DNA of 64,000 nucleotides, from NCBI GenBank assembly GCA_964577295.1, contig CAZNYN010000001.1, positions 62,001 through 126,000 on the forward strand, written 5' to 3'. Made by a program: the position numbers and the translations under genes. Below are positions 1 to 8,689 of the stretch, piece by piece. A model generated the notes under the pieces. That model had not been told where the DNA came from, did no database searches, and was given only the letters and a program-made list of their open reading frames with translations. This stretch comes from CAZNYN01 sp964577295. GTDB lineage: Bacteria; Synergistota; Synergistia; Synergistales; Synergistaceae. Numbering within the stretch: the first letter of the stretch is position 1; every line of letters starts with the position of its first letter.

Positions 1-69
1 CCCCCAAAATACATATTTAAAAAAAATCATCATGTGGTATCTTATATCTAAATTTCATGAGGGGGAATT

Positions 70-123
70 ATGCCGCAATGGGCGACGGAGAGTGTTATCA
101 ACGAAGCATTGACGACATGGTGA
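70..123 (+). CDS. possible 17-codon small ORF upstream of the CNNM gene
   Basis: A short frame begins with ATG after a purine-rich GAGGGGG stretch and ends in TGA after 17 codons, two of them Trp (codons 4 and 17). It is followed within 20 bases by a hairpin with a T-run and then by the membrane-protein gene at 213. It could be a leader peptide, but the Trp codons are not clustered and no antiterminator is evident. It may equally be chance or the remnant of an upstream gene. No function is assigned. Confidence 0.2.
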   Translation: MPQWATESVINEALTTW

Positions 124-140
124 AGAATAAAAAAAGTTAA

Positions 141-182
141 GCGCATGTGCACTCATTTTGTGAGTGTATATGTGCTTTTTTT
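141..182 (+). terminator. hairpin with T-run before the CNNM gene
   Basis: A 15-base arm beginning GCGCATGTGC pairs, with several G-U pairs, to an arm ending ATATGTGC across a five-base loop, followed by eight or nine Ts. This has the form of a rho-independent terminator for whatever lies upstream. Lying only about 30 bases before the start at 213, it could also act as an attenuator for that gene. Confidence 0.6.
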
Positions 183-212
183 GTATGAAACACAGAATAG
201 GAAGGGATAAAA

Positions 213-1547
213 TTGGAATTTCACGTAACTCAGCTGATACTTTTTCAGATATTTTTAATACTGCTCAATGCGATATTTGCCTGTGCCGAAATCGCGGTTA
301 TATCTATAAATGACAATAAGCTTGCGACAATGGCGGCTCAAGGGGATAAGCGAGCTAAGCGGCTGTCCGTATTGACTGCGCAGCCCGCTTCGTTCCTTGC
401 GACAATACAAGTGGCTATTACACTTTCGGGATTTTTGGGAAGCGCCTTTGCGGCTGACAACTTCTCGGAAAGAATGGTGACCGCACTTATAGGGCTGGGA
501 ATAACCATCTCTCCCGCGGCTCTGGACACAATATCCGTTATATTCATAACATTGATATTGTCCTACTTTACACTAATCTTCGGCGAGCTTGTTCCCAAAA
601 GATTGGCTATGAAGAATGCGGAAGCTCTGGCACTTTCAATGTCCGCAATGATATATTGGATATCGAAAATGTTTGCTCCCCTTGTCTTTGCTCTGACTAT
701 ATCGACAAACCAAGTTTTGAAATTGCTCGGCATCGACCCCGACTCGGAAGATAAAGAGCTCAGCGAGGAAGAAATACGTATGCTCGTTGATGTCGGCAGC
801 GAAAAAGGAGTTATCGCTCCCGAAGAAAAAGAGATGATACAAAACGTTTTTGAATTTGACGACTTGATAGTCGGTGACTTTGCTACTCACAGAACAGACA
901 TAGTCATGCTATGGGCGGAAGATTCAAATGAAGAGTGGGAGCGCATAATCAGTGAGAGCAGATTCGCAAAATACCCCGTATGTGACGGAACCGTGGACAA
1001 TGTAATAGGAATTTTGAACACAAAAGACTATTTCAGGCTTAAGGATAAAACAAGAGAGAGCCTCATGCGCAATGCGATCGTTCCAGCCTTCTTCATACCG
1101 GAGAGCATCTGCGCGGACGTTCTCTTCAGACAGATGAAGCAGAGCAGAAAACATTTTGCCGTTGTGCTGGATGAATATGGCGGTATGGCGGGAATCGTTA
1201 CCATGAACGACCTTCTGGAACAGCTTGTCGGCGACCTTGAGAATGAGACGGAAGCTCCCGACGATGCTTTGAAAATCAGAAAACAGACAAATGATTCATG
1301 GGTGATCGAGGGTTCGGCTCTATTAAGAGATGTCGCCAAAAACCTTGGAGTCGTCATGCCGGAAGAAGAGTATGACACATTCGGCGGAATGATATTCGGT
1401 GAGTATGGCGCAATACCGGAAGACGGCAGCGAGTTTGATGCGGAAATCGGCGAACTTAAAATAAAGGTTACAGAGATAAGGGAGCATCGGATAAGAAAGG
1501 CAACTGTATCTGTGCACAGAAAAAGCAAGCCGGAAGATAGTGAATAG
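213..1547 (+). CDS. CNNM/CorC-HlyC family membrane protein (DUF21 + CBS pair)
   Basis: A 444-residue integral membrane protein of the hemolysin-C/CorC (CNNM) family, whose members are linked to Mg2+/Co2+ transport or homeostasis. Residues ~1-190 form the DUF21 domain with about four membrane segments; the first carries the ACAEIAV stretch typical of the family. Residues ~220-345 are a CBS-domain pair, including the DEYGGMAGIVT motif. Residues ~358-435 form the CorC/HlyC transporter-associated domain. The start is a TTG with AGGAAGGG 8-10 bases upstream; no better ATG start is present. It stands alone and converges on the nitroreductase across a shared terminator. The family call is secure; the transported ion is not known from sequence. 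Confidence 0.9.
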   Translation: MEFHVTQLILFQIFLILLNAIFACAEIAVISINDNKLATMAAQGDKRAKRLSVLTAQPASFLATIQVAITLSGFLGSAFAADNFSERMVTALIGLGITISPAALDTISVIFITLILSYFTLIFGELVPKRLAMKNAEALALSMSAMIYWISKMFAPLVFALTISTNQVLKLLGIDPDSEDKELSEEEIRMLVDVGSEKGVIAPEEKEMIQNVFEFDDLIVGDFATHRTDIVMLWAEDSNEEWERIISESRFAKYPVCDGTVDNVIGILNTKDYFRLKDKTRESLMRNAIVPAFFIPESICADVLFRQMKQSRKHFAVVLDEYGGMAGIVTMNDLLEQLVGDLENETEAPDDALKIRKQTNDSWVIEGSALLRDVAKNLGVVMPEEEYDTFGGMIFGEYGAIPEDGSEFDAEIGELKIKVTEIREHRIRKATVSVHRKSKPEDSE

Positions 1548-1548
1548 T

Positions 1549-1575
1549 AAAAAAGACGCCAAAGGCGTCTTTTTT
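1549..1575. terminator. bidirectional terminator
   Basis: AAAAAGACGCC, a three-base loop, then GGCGTCTTTTTT: a perfect stem flanked by A- and T-runs, between the convergent CNNM and nitroreductase genes. It can work on both strands. Confidence 0.9.
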
Positions 1576-1597
1576 ACTGCAAAATTTGAGAACGGAG

Positions 1598-2134
1598 CTA
1601 GAAGTATCTGACGATTTCGCCCAGCGGTTTCCTTGTCTTGGCGCGTGAAGTCTTGTCCTCGGGATGCCCTAATGCTATGACTGTCCTTACCGTCTGATCC
1701 GACGGGATATCGAGAAGATTTTTTACCTCGTCCTCGTTGAATGTTCCCATAATACATGTTCCGAGCCCCAAATCTGCGGCTTGAAGCGTTATATAAGCAG
1801 CTGCGGCTCCCAGATCTCCCTGTGCGAAATGTTTACAGCCCCAAGTTTCAAGGACTCTTGGCATAACCTTCGGCGATGCTTCTTCGCAAAGTACAATCAT
1901 GACAGGCACAGACGGAGCGAATTTATTGGCACCGATTATTTGAAGCATCTCCGAGAGCTTGGCTCTCTTATCCTCGGAAGTAACGACAACAAAATTCCAT
2001 GGCTGACTGTTGCACGCAGACGGTGCAAGTCTTGCTGCTTCAAGGCACTTTGTTATATCTTCGCTCGATACCGCCTCGTCCGTATAGCGGCGGCAGCTTT
2101 CACGCTTAAGTGCCAGTTCTGTAAAATCTTTCAT
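1598..2134 (-). CDS. nitroreductase family protein
   Basis: A 178-residue FMN-dependent nitroreductase-fold oxidoreductase. The N terminus has the classic RESCRRY segment, followed by EAARLAPSACNSQPW, which lines the FMN site. The central region has DLGAAAAYITLQAADLGLGTC, and the C terminus has the IALGHPE motif. The reading frame is open 10 codons further upstream, but the ATG at 2134 has a GGAG ribosome site about 8 bases upstream and matches the family's N terminus, so I place the start there. The substrate cannot be inferred. It is a single-gene unit sharing its terminator with the convergent CNNM gene. Confidence 0.9.
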   Translation of the reverse strand: MKDFTELALKRESCRRYTDEAVSSEDITKCLEAARLAPSACNSQPWNFVVVTSEDKRAKLSEMLQIIGANKFAPSVPVMIVLCEEASPKVMPRVLETWGCKHFAQGDLGAAAAYITLQAADLGLGTCIMGTFNEDEVKNLLDIPSDQTVRTVIALGHPEDKTSRAKTRKPLGEIVRYF

Positions 2135-2754
2135 ACAACCAACTCCAGTCTTAGCTTGTCTCAACGTGAGGCAAGCCTGATACTATGTAATTTTTTATTA
2201 TCTTATGTAAGGCAGAATAAAGCAATATGTAAAAAAATACTAAAAATAAAAGGTTAAAAATCAGCATATATACTTGCTCAAAAAAGGTTTTTCTAACTTA
2301 AAAACAATTTTATTCTTACAATAGTCATGGCATAATAACCTTTAATTAAGAAAAAAATCACAAACTAAATTATGTAACACTAAACACTTTTTTCAAGATG
2401 ATGCACTGTTTGACAAGACAATTGTATATAAATTACAGACAATTAAAGCAATATATATTTGTTCCGATGAATAAATATATATTGCTTAATGATATAAAAA
2501 TTATTAAATGAACTCGAATGTTCCTTCCTTACTGTATTTCCTACATTGCAGACATGATATTTTAAGGCTGCGAAGTCCGTGAAAAATTCTTTGTGAAGAG
2601 CATTATTATCCTGCCAGGTCGGTGTAAGCTGCGCATGATTTCGTATTTTTATTGTTTTAATAAGATAAACAATCATGCGGAATTGTTAGATATTATAGTG
2701 TGAATTTTAGGTTTGGTTAATTTTATAATCCTGTTTTGCATAAAAGTCAAATAG
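2135..2754. other. AT-rich intergenic region
   Basis: About 620 bases of AT-rich sequence between the divergent nitroreductase and the first symporter. A 77-codon frame on the minus strand (2443-2676) has no ribosome site; its middle part (~2535-2650) is less AT-rich than its surroundings and could be a gene remnant, but I recognise nothing in it. No repeats or RNA genes were seen. Confidence 0.5.
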
Positions 2755-2782
2755 TTGTCATTTTCTGATTATGATGTATAAT
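2755..2782 (+). promoter_or_regulatory. sigma-70 promoter of symporter 1
   Basis: TTGTCA, a 16-base spacer and TATAAT lie about 110 bases before the symporter start. The predicted transcript has a leader of about 100 bases containing a small hairpin at 2846-2864 (GCAGGAG, five-base loop, CTTCTGC). I do not recognise a known riboswitch class in the leader. Confidence 0.65.
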
Positions 2783-2889
2783 TTAAGCAAGTTATGCAGA
2801 ATATGACCCGGGGGAGGTAGTCTGAAACATAAAGGGCCTGATGACGCAGGAGTATCGCTTCTGCAAAATGAAGATAGGAGATGTTATTC

Positions 2890-4251
2890 ATGGATGCACT
2901 TACAGCACTCGTAGTAAAAGCAAATGGATTTATTTGGGGTCTCTATTGTCTAATTCCTCTTCTTTGCGGTACAGGTCTTTATTTTACATTCAAACTTAAT
3001 TTTGTTCAGGTGCGCAAATTCTGCCGCGCGATAAAGCAGGTTTTTGGCGGTATCACCATCTTCGGAGAGCGCGCAGGCAACGATGGAATGAGTTCCTTCC
3101 AGGCTCTTGCTACTGCCGTAGCAGCTCAGGTCGGTACGGGAAACTTGGCCGGAGCCGCAACAGCAATAGCGATAGGGGGTCCCGGAGCAATCTTCTGGAT
3201 GTGGATTGCAGCTTTCTTCGGAATGGCTACAATTTTTGCGGAAGCTGTCTTGGCGCAGGTTTACAAAGTTAAAGATCCCGGAACGGGAAGCGTTGTCGGC
3301 GGTCCTGCTTATTACATTGCTAACGGACTCGGCAGCAAAGGTTTGGCAGCTTTCTTCTCGGTCGCTATAATAATTGCACTCGGCTTTATAGGCAACATGG
3401 TTCAGTCCAACTCAATAGCCGATGCGTTTAACAATGCGTTTGGAGTGAACAAGCTTCTCGTCGGCGTAGTCGTAGCCGCAATAGCGGGCTTTGTATTCTT
3501 CGGCGGAGTTGGCCGTATAGCCTCTCTGACAGAGAAAATAGTCCCGATAATGGCAGCTCTCTATCTCCTCGGCGGACTCTACATCCTTGTAGTGTTTGCA
3601 GGAAATATCATCCCTGCCTTTAAAATGATCTTCGTCGGAGCATTTAACCCATCAGCCGCTACGGGCGGACTTATCGGAGCCACAATGAAAGAGGCCATGC
3701 GCTACGGAGTAGCACGCGGACTTTTCTCCAATGAAGCCGGTATGGGCTCCACCCCGCACGCGCACGCAATCGCGAAGGTAAGTCATCCTGCGGAGCAGGG
3801 ACTTGTCGCTATAGTCGGCGTGTTTGTCGATACATTCCTCGTTCTTAATATGACAGCATTTGTCATTTTCGTAACAGGCGCTATTGACGGACAGACAAGC
3901 GGTATCGCTCTTACACAGAAAGCCTTCCAGATTGGCTTGGGTTCAATGGGACATCCATTCATTGCAGTATGTATGTTCTTCTTTGCATTCTCGACAGTCA
4001 TCGGATGGTACTTCTTCGGAGAGCAGAATATAAAGTACCTCTTCGGCCCCAAGGGACTGAACCCCTATCGTATCCTCGTAATGGGCTTCGTTCTTTTAGG
4101 CTCCGCACTGAAGCTTGACCTTGTTTGGGAACTTGCCGACTTCTTTAACGGAATCATGGTCTTCCCGAACCTCTTGGCACTCATCGGACTCTCAAAGGTC
4201 GTCGCAAAGTCACTGAAAGAATTTGATGACGAAGGACGCATCAAAGCCTAA
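2890..4251 (+). CDS. sodium:alanine/glycine symporter (AGCS family), copy 1
   Basis: A 453-residue secondary transporter of the alanine/glycine:cation symporter family, expected to import alanine or glycine with Na+ or H+ across the inner membrane. It shows the family signature QVGTGNLAGAATAIAIGGPG near residue 80, FSNEAGMGSTPHAHA near residue 280 and around ten hydrophobic segments. An ATG nine bases upstream (2881) sits on the ribosome site itself; the ATG at 2890 follows TAGGAG by nine bases and matches the N terminus of copy 2. It is first of three tandem AGCS genes, each with its own leader and terminator. The substrate is inferred from the family. Confidence 0.92.
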   Translation: MDALTALVVKANGFIWGLYCLIPLLCGTGLYFTFKLNFVQVRKFCRAIKQVFGGITIFGERAGNDGMSSFQALATAVAAQVGTGNLAGAATAIAIGGPGAIFWMWIAAFFGMATIFAEAVLAQVYKVKDPGTGSVVGGPAYYIANGLGSKGLAAFFSVAIIIALGFIGNMVQSNSIADAFNNAFGVNKLLVGVVVAAIAGFVFFGGVGRIASLTEKIVPIMAALYLLGGLYILVVFAGNIIPAFKMIFVGAFNPSAATGGLIGATMKEAMRYGVARGLFSNEAGMGSTPHAHAIAKVSHPAEQGLVAIVGVFVDTFLVLNMTAFVIFVTGAIDGQTSGIALTQKAFQIGLGSMGHPFIAVCMFFFAFSTVIGWYFFGEQNIKYLFGPKGLNPYRILVMGFVLLGSALKLDLVWELADFFNGIMVFPNLLALIGLSKVVAKSLKEFDDEGRIKA

Positions 4252-4282
4252 TAACAAAATATAACAATAATTTTATACAATT

Positions 4283-4325
4283 ACACACAAAAAAGAGACC
4301 GCTGCTGCGGCCTCTTTTTTGTGTG
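4283..4325 (+). terminator. terminator after symporter 1
   Basis: A long stem from ACACACAAAAAAGAG to CTCTTTTTTGTGTG around a GC-rich core (ACCGC/GCGG) with one A-C mismatch and a TGCT loop. It separates the first and second symporter genes. Confidence 0.85.
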
Positions 4326-4570
4326 CTCTGATAAGGCTATATATTGTTATTTATTTCCTACAAGCGCATTATGCCTATTGTGGGTATGGTTTTTTTAAGT
4401 AATATTGCTTGTTTGTAAAGTCTCACAAAACTATATATCAGATGTATAATCCGGTCAGCGAGAGTATGTTCTTCAAGGGAGGGCTTGACCGCAAGCAGAA
4501 TTTTATAATATTGCGTGAAAGTTTTGCGTAATCTGTAATTTTTGACAGACTGATTGGAGATGCATATGTT
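4326..4570 (+). promoter_or_regulatory. promoter and leader region of symporter 2
   Basis: A TATAAT hexamer at 4445-4450 is the best -10 candidate; its -35 is poor. This would give a leader of about 115 bases. The leader contains GGTCA paired with TGACC and an alternative GCTTG/CAAGC hairpin near 4483-4496 that overlaps the TGACC arm, so the two structures are mutually exclusive. This is compatible with a switching leader, but no known riboswitch is recognised. Confidence 0.35.
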
Positions 4571-5938
4571 ATGGATCAACTTACTGCTCTGGTAGTGAAA
4601 GCTAATAGTTTTATTTGGGGTCTCTATTGTTTAATTCCGCTTCTTTGCGGTACCGGACTTTACTTTACTCTTAGGCTTAAATTTGTCCAGGTTCGTAAGT
4701 TTGCTCTTGCCGCTAAGTACACCTTCGGTGGACTTACACTTTTCGGAGAGCGTGCAGGCAAAGACGGCATGAGCTCTTTCCAGGCTTTTGCCACAGCAAT
4801 AGCAGCACAGGTCGGAACAGGAAACCTTGCAGGAGCCGCTACTGCTATCGCACTCGGCGGCCCGGGCGCAATTTTCTGGATGTGGCTTGCCGCATTCTGC
4901 GGAATGGCTACAATTTTTGCCGAAGCAGTTTTGGCACAGACCTACAAAGTTAAAGATCCCGAAACGGGAAGCGTTGTCGGCGGTCCTGCCTACTACATCA
5001 CACATGGACTAGGCAGTAAGAAGCTCGCAATATTCTTCTCTGTTGCTCTTATTATTGCGCTCGGATTTATCGGCAACATGGTTCAGTCAAACTCAATAGC
5101 GGATGCTTTCAATAACGCATTCGGAGTCAACAAGATTATCACCGGCGTAATAATGGCTGCAATCGGCGGATTCGTCTTCTTCGGAGGACTGGGACGCATT
5201 GCATCACTCACAGAAAAGCTTGTCCCGATTATGGCTACATTCTACCTCTTGGGCGGACTTTACATTCTTGTGACACATGCCGACCAGCTTATCCCCGCAT
5301 TTAAGATGATATTTGTCGGAGCTTTCAATCCTTCGGCGGCAACAGGCGGACTTATCGGTGCAGGCGTGAAAGAAGCCATGCGTTACGGAGTTGCCCGCGG
5401 CCTCTTCTCCAATGAAGCAGGTATGGGTTCCACACCGCACGCTCACGCAGTCGCTAAGGTAAACCACCCTGCAGAGCAGGGCTGCGTAGCCATCATGAGC
5501 GTTTTCGTTGACACCTTCCTCGTCCTCAACATGACAGCGTTCGTAATCTTTGTAACAGGTGCCATTGACGGACAGACATCCGGTATCACGCTCACACAGA
5601 AAGCATTTACAATAGGACTCGGTTCATGGGGACTTCCGTTTATAGCGATATGCATGTTCTTCTTTGCGTTCTCGACAATAATCGGATGGTACTTCTTCGG
5701 TGAACAGAACATCAAGTATCTCTTCGGACAGAAGGGGCTTACACCCTACAGAGTATTGGTTATGTGCTTCGTAGTCTTAGGTTCGGCTCTTAAGCTCGAC
5801 CTTGTTTGGGAACTTGCCGACTTCTTTAACGGAATTATGGTCTTCCCGAACCTCTTGGCACTCATCGGACTCAGCAAGGTTGTCTCAAAGGCTCTTGACG
5901 ACTTTGACGAGAAGGGACGCCTCAAGGCCAAAGCATAA
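4571..5938 (+). CDS. sodium:alanine/glycine symporter (AGCS family), copy 2
   Basis: A 455-residue AGCS-family symporter very close to copy 1 over its whole length, with the same QVGTGNLAGAATAIALGGPG signature and the same NEAGMGSTPHAHA motif. It is almost certainly a tandem duplicate. Most codons carry synonymous differences, yet a 75-base block near the 3' end (5798-5872) is identical to copy 1 except for one base, which suggests local gene conversion. The ATG follows TTGGAG by about 11 bases. Its own leader and terminator imply separate regulation from copy 1. Substrate preference between alanine and glycine cannot be told. Confidence 0.92.
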   Translation: MDQLTALVVKANSFIWGLYCLIPLLCGTGLYFTLRLKFVQVRKFALAAKYTFGGLTLFGERAGKDGMSSFQAFATAIAAQVGTGNLAGAATAIALGGPGAIFWMWLAAFCGMATIFAEAVLAQTYKVKDPETGSVVGGPAYYITHGLGSKKLAIFFSVALIIALGFIGNMVQSNSIADAFNNAFGVNKIITGVIMAAIGGFVFFGGLGRIASLTEKLVPIMATFYLLGGLYILVTHADQLIPAFKMIFVGAFNPSAATGGLIGAGVKEAMRYGVARGLFSNEAGMGSTPHAHAVAKVNHPAEQGCVAIMSVFVDTFLVLNMTAFVIFVTGAIDGQTSGITLTQKAFTIGLGSWGLPFIAICMFFFAFSTIIGWYFFGEQNIKYLFGQKGLTPYRVLVMCFVVLGSALKLDLVWELADFFNGIMVFPNLLALIGLSKVVSKALDDFDEKGRLKAKA

Positions 5939-5964
5939 CATCGGTCTTAGCGCAGCAGATTTAG

Positions 5965-5999
5965 CCGGGAGAACCCTTAAGGGTTCTCCCGCATTTTTT
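5965..5999 (+). terminator. terminator after symporter 2
   Basis: GGGAGAACCC, a TTAA loop and GGGTTCTCCC form a perfect stem followed by GCATTTTTTT. Confidence 0.9.
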
Positions 6000-6296
6000 T
6001 CTTTTTCAAATAAAACAGCGAACTAAATGATTATTTTATCATACGGTTTTTTCTTTGCTTATTTGCAAAAATTTTATATGAAATGTTCAGGCTGATAGAG
6101 GATTTTGGGATATATTATTAAACATTGTCCTCAATTAGCTTCTATAGACAAAATGCTGCTGCAGTGATAAAGTTCAAAAACTTTAAATACATATACCGTA
6201 AATGTTATATATTAACGGTAAAAGCTCAGTTTGCATCGGCAGTATCAGAGAGCTAGGAACGTGTGCTTGTCAAATTGGACAAATGGGGGGAAAAAC
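6000..6296. promoter_or_regulatory. AT-rich leader region of symporter 3
   Basis: About 300 bases of AT-rich sequence without a gene. An inverted repeat with ends TACCGT and ACGGTA lies at 6194-6220 and could be an operator. A purine-rich GGGGGG ribosome site sits at 6285-6290. No clear sigma-70 promoter was found. Confidence 0.3.
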
Positions 6297-7676
6297 ATGG
6301 ATGTTTTGTGGAAATTTAATGATTTTGTAAACGGAATTGTTTGGGGTCCTTGGATGCTGACACTGCTGGTGGGTACGGGAGTCTGGTTTACCTTTGTACT
6401 TGGTTTTCCTCAGGTTCGTTATTTCGGACTTATGGTGCGTGAAGTTGTAGGTAAAATTCGCCACAAGAGCGAAGAGGACGGGAGCATTTCATCCTTTGCC
6501 GCAATGGCTACGGCTCTTGCCGCTACAGTAGGTACCGGCAATATTGCAGGTGTTGCCACGGCACTTCACTTAGGAGGCCCCGGAGCCCTTGTATGGATGC
6601 TTATATCGGCGATATTCGGCATGACGACTAAATTCTGCGAAGTAACACTTGCCGTTCGCTACAGAGAAAAAGACGCAATGGGCCAGTTCAGAGGAGGAAC
6701 AATGTACATCCTCGAAAAAGGCCTTGGAATGAAGTGGCTTGCCGTCACCTTTGCTCTTTTCGCATTTCTTGCGTCATTTGGGATCGGGAACGCGGTTCAG
6801 GCAAACTCCACATGTGAGGGAATATCAATGGCGTTCGGAATTCCCCACATATATACAGCAGTCTTCCTCGCCGTGACAGTGGGGCTTGTAATATTCGGCG
6901 GACTTACAAGAATAGCCACCGTAACGGTTCTGCTTGTTCCCTTTATGGCTATATTTTACATAATAGGAGCTTTTGCTGTTGTATTCAGCCATGCCGACGC
7001 TGTCCCCGGAGCGATATCAATGGCTATGCACGGGGCTTTCGGAGATCCTCAGGCTCTTCCCGGAGCTCTTGCCGGGTGGGCCGTTAAAGCCGCCATAACA
7101 AGGGGAATTGCCAGAGGCGTATTCTCAAACGAAGCCGGTCTCGGTTCTGCTCCTATCGTTCACTGCACCGCCAAAGTCGACCACCCAGTGCGCCAGGGAC
7201 TTTACGGTCTATTTGAAGTCTTTACCGACACTATAGTAATATGCACATTGACAGCCATGACCATATTGGCGTCGGGAGTTCTTACGTCACAGGCGGAACT
7301 TACCGGCTCTCAGCTCTCTTTGGCTGCTTTCAGCTCAACGCTCGGTACAGCAGGTACAATGATTTTGTCAGTAGGACTGTCTCTCTTCGCCCTTTCGACA
7401 ATTCTGGGCTGGTACTGGTATTCGGAGACAGCCCTAGTCTATCTTTGCAAAACTCATCTTGTTATTCTTCCTCTTAAAATATGGTGGGTTGTGCTTATAG
7501 TTCTTGGCGGATGGGGCGGAGCCGAGGTTCTGAACAACCTCTGGAACCTATCGGATACACTTAACGGGCTTATGGCAGTCCCGAACCTTATAGGCCTTCT
7601 CCTTCTTACCAAAGAGCTTAAGCGTCTGGTAAACGATTTTGACACCAAGCTGAAATCGGGAGAGCTTAAAAGATAA
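6297..7676 (+). CDS. sodium:amino acid symporter (AGCS family), divergent paralogue
   Basis: A 459-residue AGCS-family symporter, third in the tandem set but clearly divergent from copies 1 and 2. It keeps the core TVGTGNIAGVATALHLGGPG signature and a FSNEAGLGSAPIVH motif, and ends with the same WNLSDTLNGLMAVPNLIGLL type of final segment. The frame opens at 6231, but the ATG at 6297 follows a strong GGGGGG site by six bases and matches family N termini (KFNDFVNGIVWG). Divergence suggests a different substrate range from the twin symporters; alanine, glycine or D-alanine are all plausible. It converges on corA. Confidence 0.92.
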   Translation: MDVLWKFNDFVNGIVWGPWMLTLLVGTGVWFTFVLGFPQVRYFGLMVREVVGKIRHKSEEDGSISSFAAMATALAATVGTGNIAGVATALHLGGPGALVWMLISAIFGMTTKFCEVTLAVRYREKDAMGQFRGGTMYILEKGLGMKWLAVTFALFAFLASFGIGNAVQANSTCEGISMAFGIPHIYTAVFLAVTVGLVIFGGLTRIATVTVLLVPFMAIFYIIGAFAVVFSHADAVPGAISMAMHGAFGDPQALPGALAGWAVKAAITRGIARGVFSNEAGLGSAPIVHCTAKVDHPVRQGLYGLFEVFTDTIVICTLTAMTILASGVLTSQAELTGSQLSLAAFSSTLGTAGTMILSVGLSLFALSTILGWYWYSETALVYLCKTHLVILPLKIWWVVLIVLGGWGGAEVLNNLWNLSDTLNGLMAVPNLIGLLLLTKELKRLVNDFDTKLKSGELKR

Positions 7677-7689
7677 TACCCCGCACAAA

Positions 7690-7726
7690 AAACGACGCGC
7701 CCATTTGTATAAGGCGCGTCGTTTTC
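7690..7726. terminator. bidirectional terminator
   Basis: AACGACGCGCC and GGCGCGTCGTT form an 11-base perfect stem around a loop of about ten bases, with A- and T-runs outside. It lies between the convergent symporter 3 and corA genes. Confidence 0.9.
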
Positions 7727-7745
7727 TATGTTTTCAACTCATAAG

Positions 7746-8648
7746 TTACCAGAATTTTTTCTTTTTAAATATCCACATGCAGTATATTACAATGGCCGCA
7801 CTCAGCGCTATGACGGCAGGGTAGCCGTACTTCCAGCCGAGTTCAGGCATCTCCTTGAAGTTCATCCCGTACCAGCCGACAAGCAGGGATAGTGGGAGGA
7901 AAACAGTCGTTACAATAGTCAACACTTTCATAACCTGATTTTGCCTGATATCTATTTGAGCCTGGTAGACCTCGCCCAACTGCATTGAGAGTTCTCTTAG
8001 CATCCTCGTCTCGTCCAGAAGCCTCTTTACACGTTCATAAACTATTGACAGTGCCTCTTTCTCCGTTGCCGAGAAAATATCACACTCTATAAGCTTCTGT
8101 GTCAAATCAGCAAGCTGGGAATAGTAGTGCGAGCAGGCAAGGATTGTCTTTCTTGTATGCATCAGCCTGTGATTAAATTTTTCAAGCCGTCCCTCCAGCA
8201 CACTCTCCTCAAGCTCTGCTAGTTTATCTTCTATCGTCTCAAGGATTTTTAAGTCGTCTTTAATTATAAATTCGAGGAAATCGTGCAAAAAATGTCCGAC
8301 AGAGGGTTCTTTCCATGTTATATCGGACTCAATAAACTTCGCCGCAGATAATACGGTTCCGCTGTCATCAACGAACAGCAGTGCTTTTTCCGTTACACAA
8401 TATGAAAACGCGGCTTTTTTCTCCGTCGATTTTTTCTTGGGAATAACAAAAGTTCCGCACAGAATATCAGCACGTCTCTCAGCCTTGCAAAACCGCGCAT
8501 GTTCTGCGGGTTGAAGCGCGATGCCGGCAAAGTCCATGAGATTTTCTTTATGCTCATACTCGGGGGATGTCAGGATTAAAACGTAAGGCGTTTCGCACGT
8601 TTCGTCATTCCTCTGAGCCGTCAATTTGTTATTGATTTTATACAACAT
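7746..8648 (-). CDS. corA: CorA-family divalent metal ion transporter
   Basis: A 300-residue CorA-type Mg2+ (or Co2+/Ni2+) channel of the inner membrane. The N-terminal two thirds is the cytoplasmic domain with long helices (EDKLAELEESVL and the following segment). Two C-terminal membrane helices flank the diagnostic YGMNF motif at residues ~260-264, and the tail is basic. Length is normal for the family. It lies 41 bases downstream of the homoserine dehydrogenase gene with no terminator between them, so the two may be co-transcribed although functionally unrelated. The ribosome site before the ATG is weak. Confidence 0.92.
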   Translation of the reverse strand: MLYKINNKLTAQRNDETCETPYVLILTSPEYEHKENLMDFAGIALQPAEHARFCKAERRADILCGTFVIPKKKSTEKKAAFSYCVTEKALLFVDDSGTVLSAAKFIESDITWKEPSVGHFLHDFLEFIIKDDLKILETIEDKLAELEESVLEGRLEKFNHRLMHTRKTILACSHYYSQLADLTQKLIECDIFSATEKEALSIVYERVKRLLDETRMLRELSMQLGEVYQAQIDIRQNQVMKVLTIVTTVFLPLSLLVGWYGMNFKEMPELGWKYGYPAVIALSAAIVIYCMWIFKKKKFW

Positions 8649-8689
8649 GATAGGTCTCTTTCAGAGCTTCAGCCGCAATAATGTAAGGT

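Noticed and set aside
1028..1528. 166-codon minus-strand frame inside the CNNM gene
   Set aside because: Antisense to CBS and CorC domains; Ser-rich translation without family resemblance.
2443..2676. 77-codon minus-strand frame upstream of the first symporter
   Set aside because: No ribosome site, AT-driven composition at both ends and no recognised motif; at most a remnant.
2783..2889. Possible glycine riboswitch in front of the first symporter
   Set aside because: AGCS genes are common targets of glycine riboswitches, but the conserved glycine aptamer core sequences are not present in the leader.
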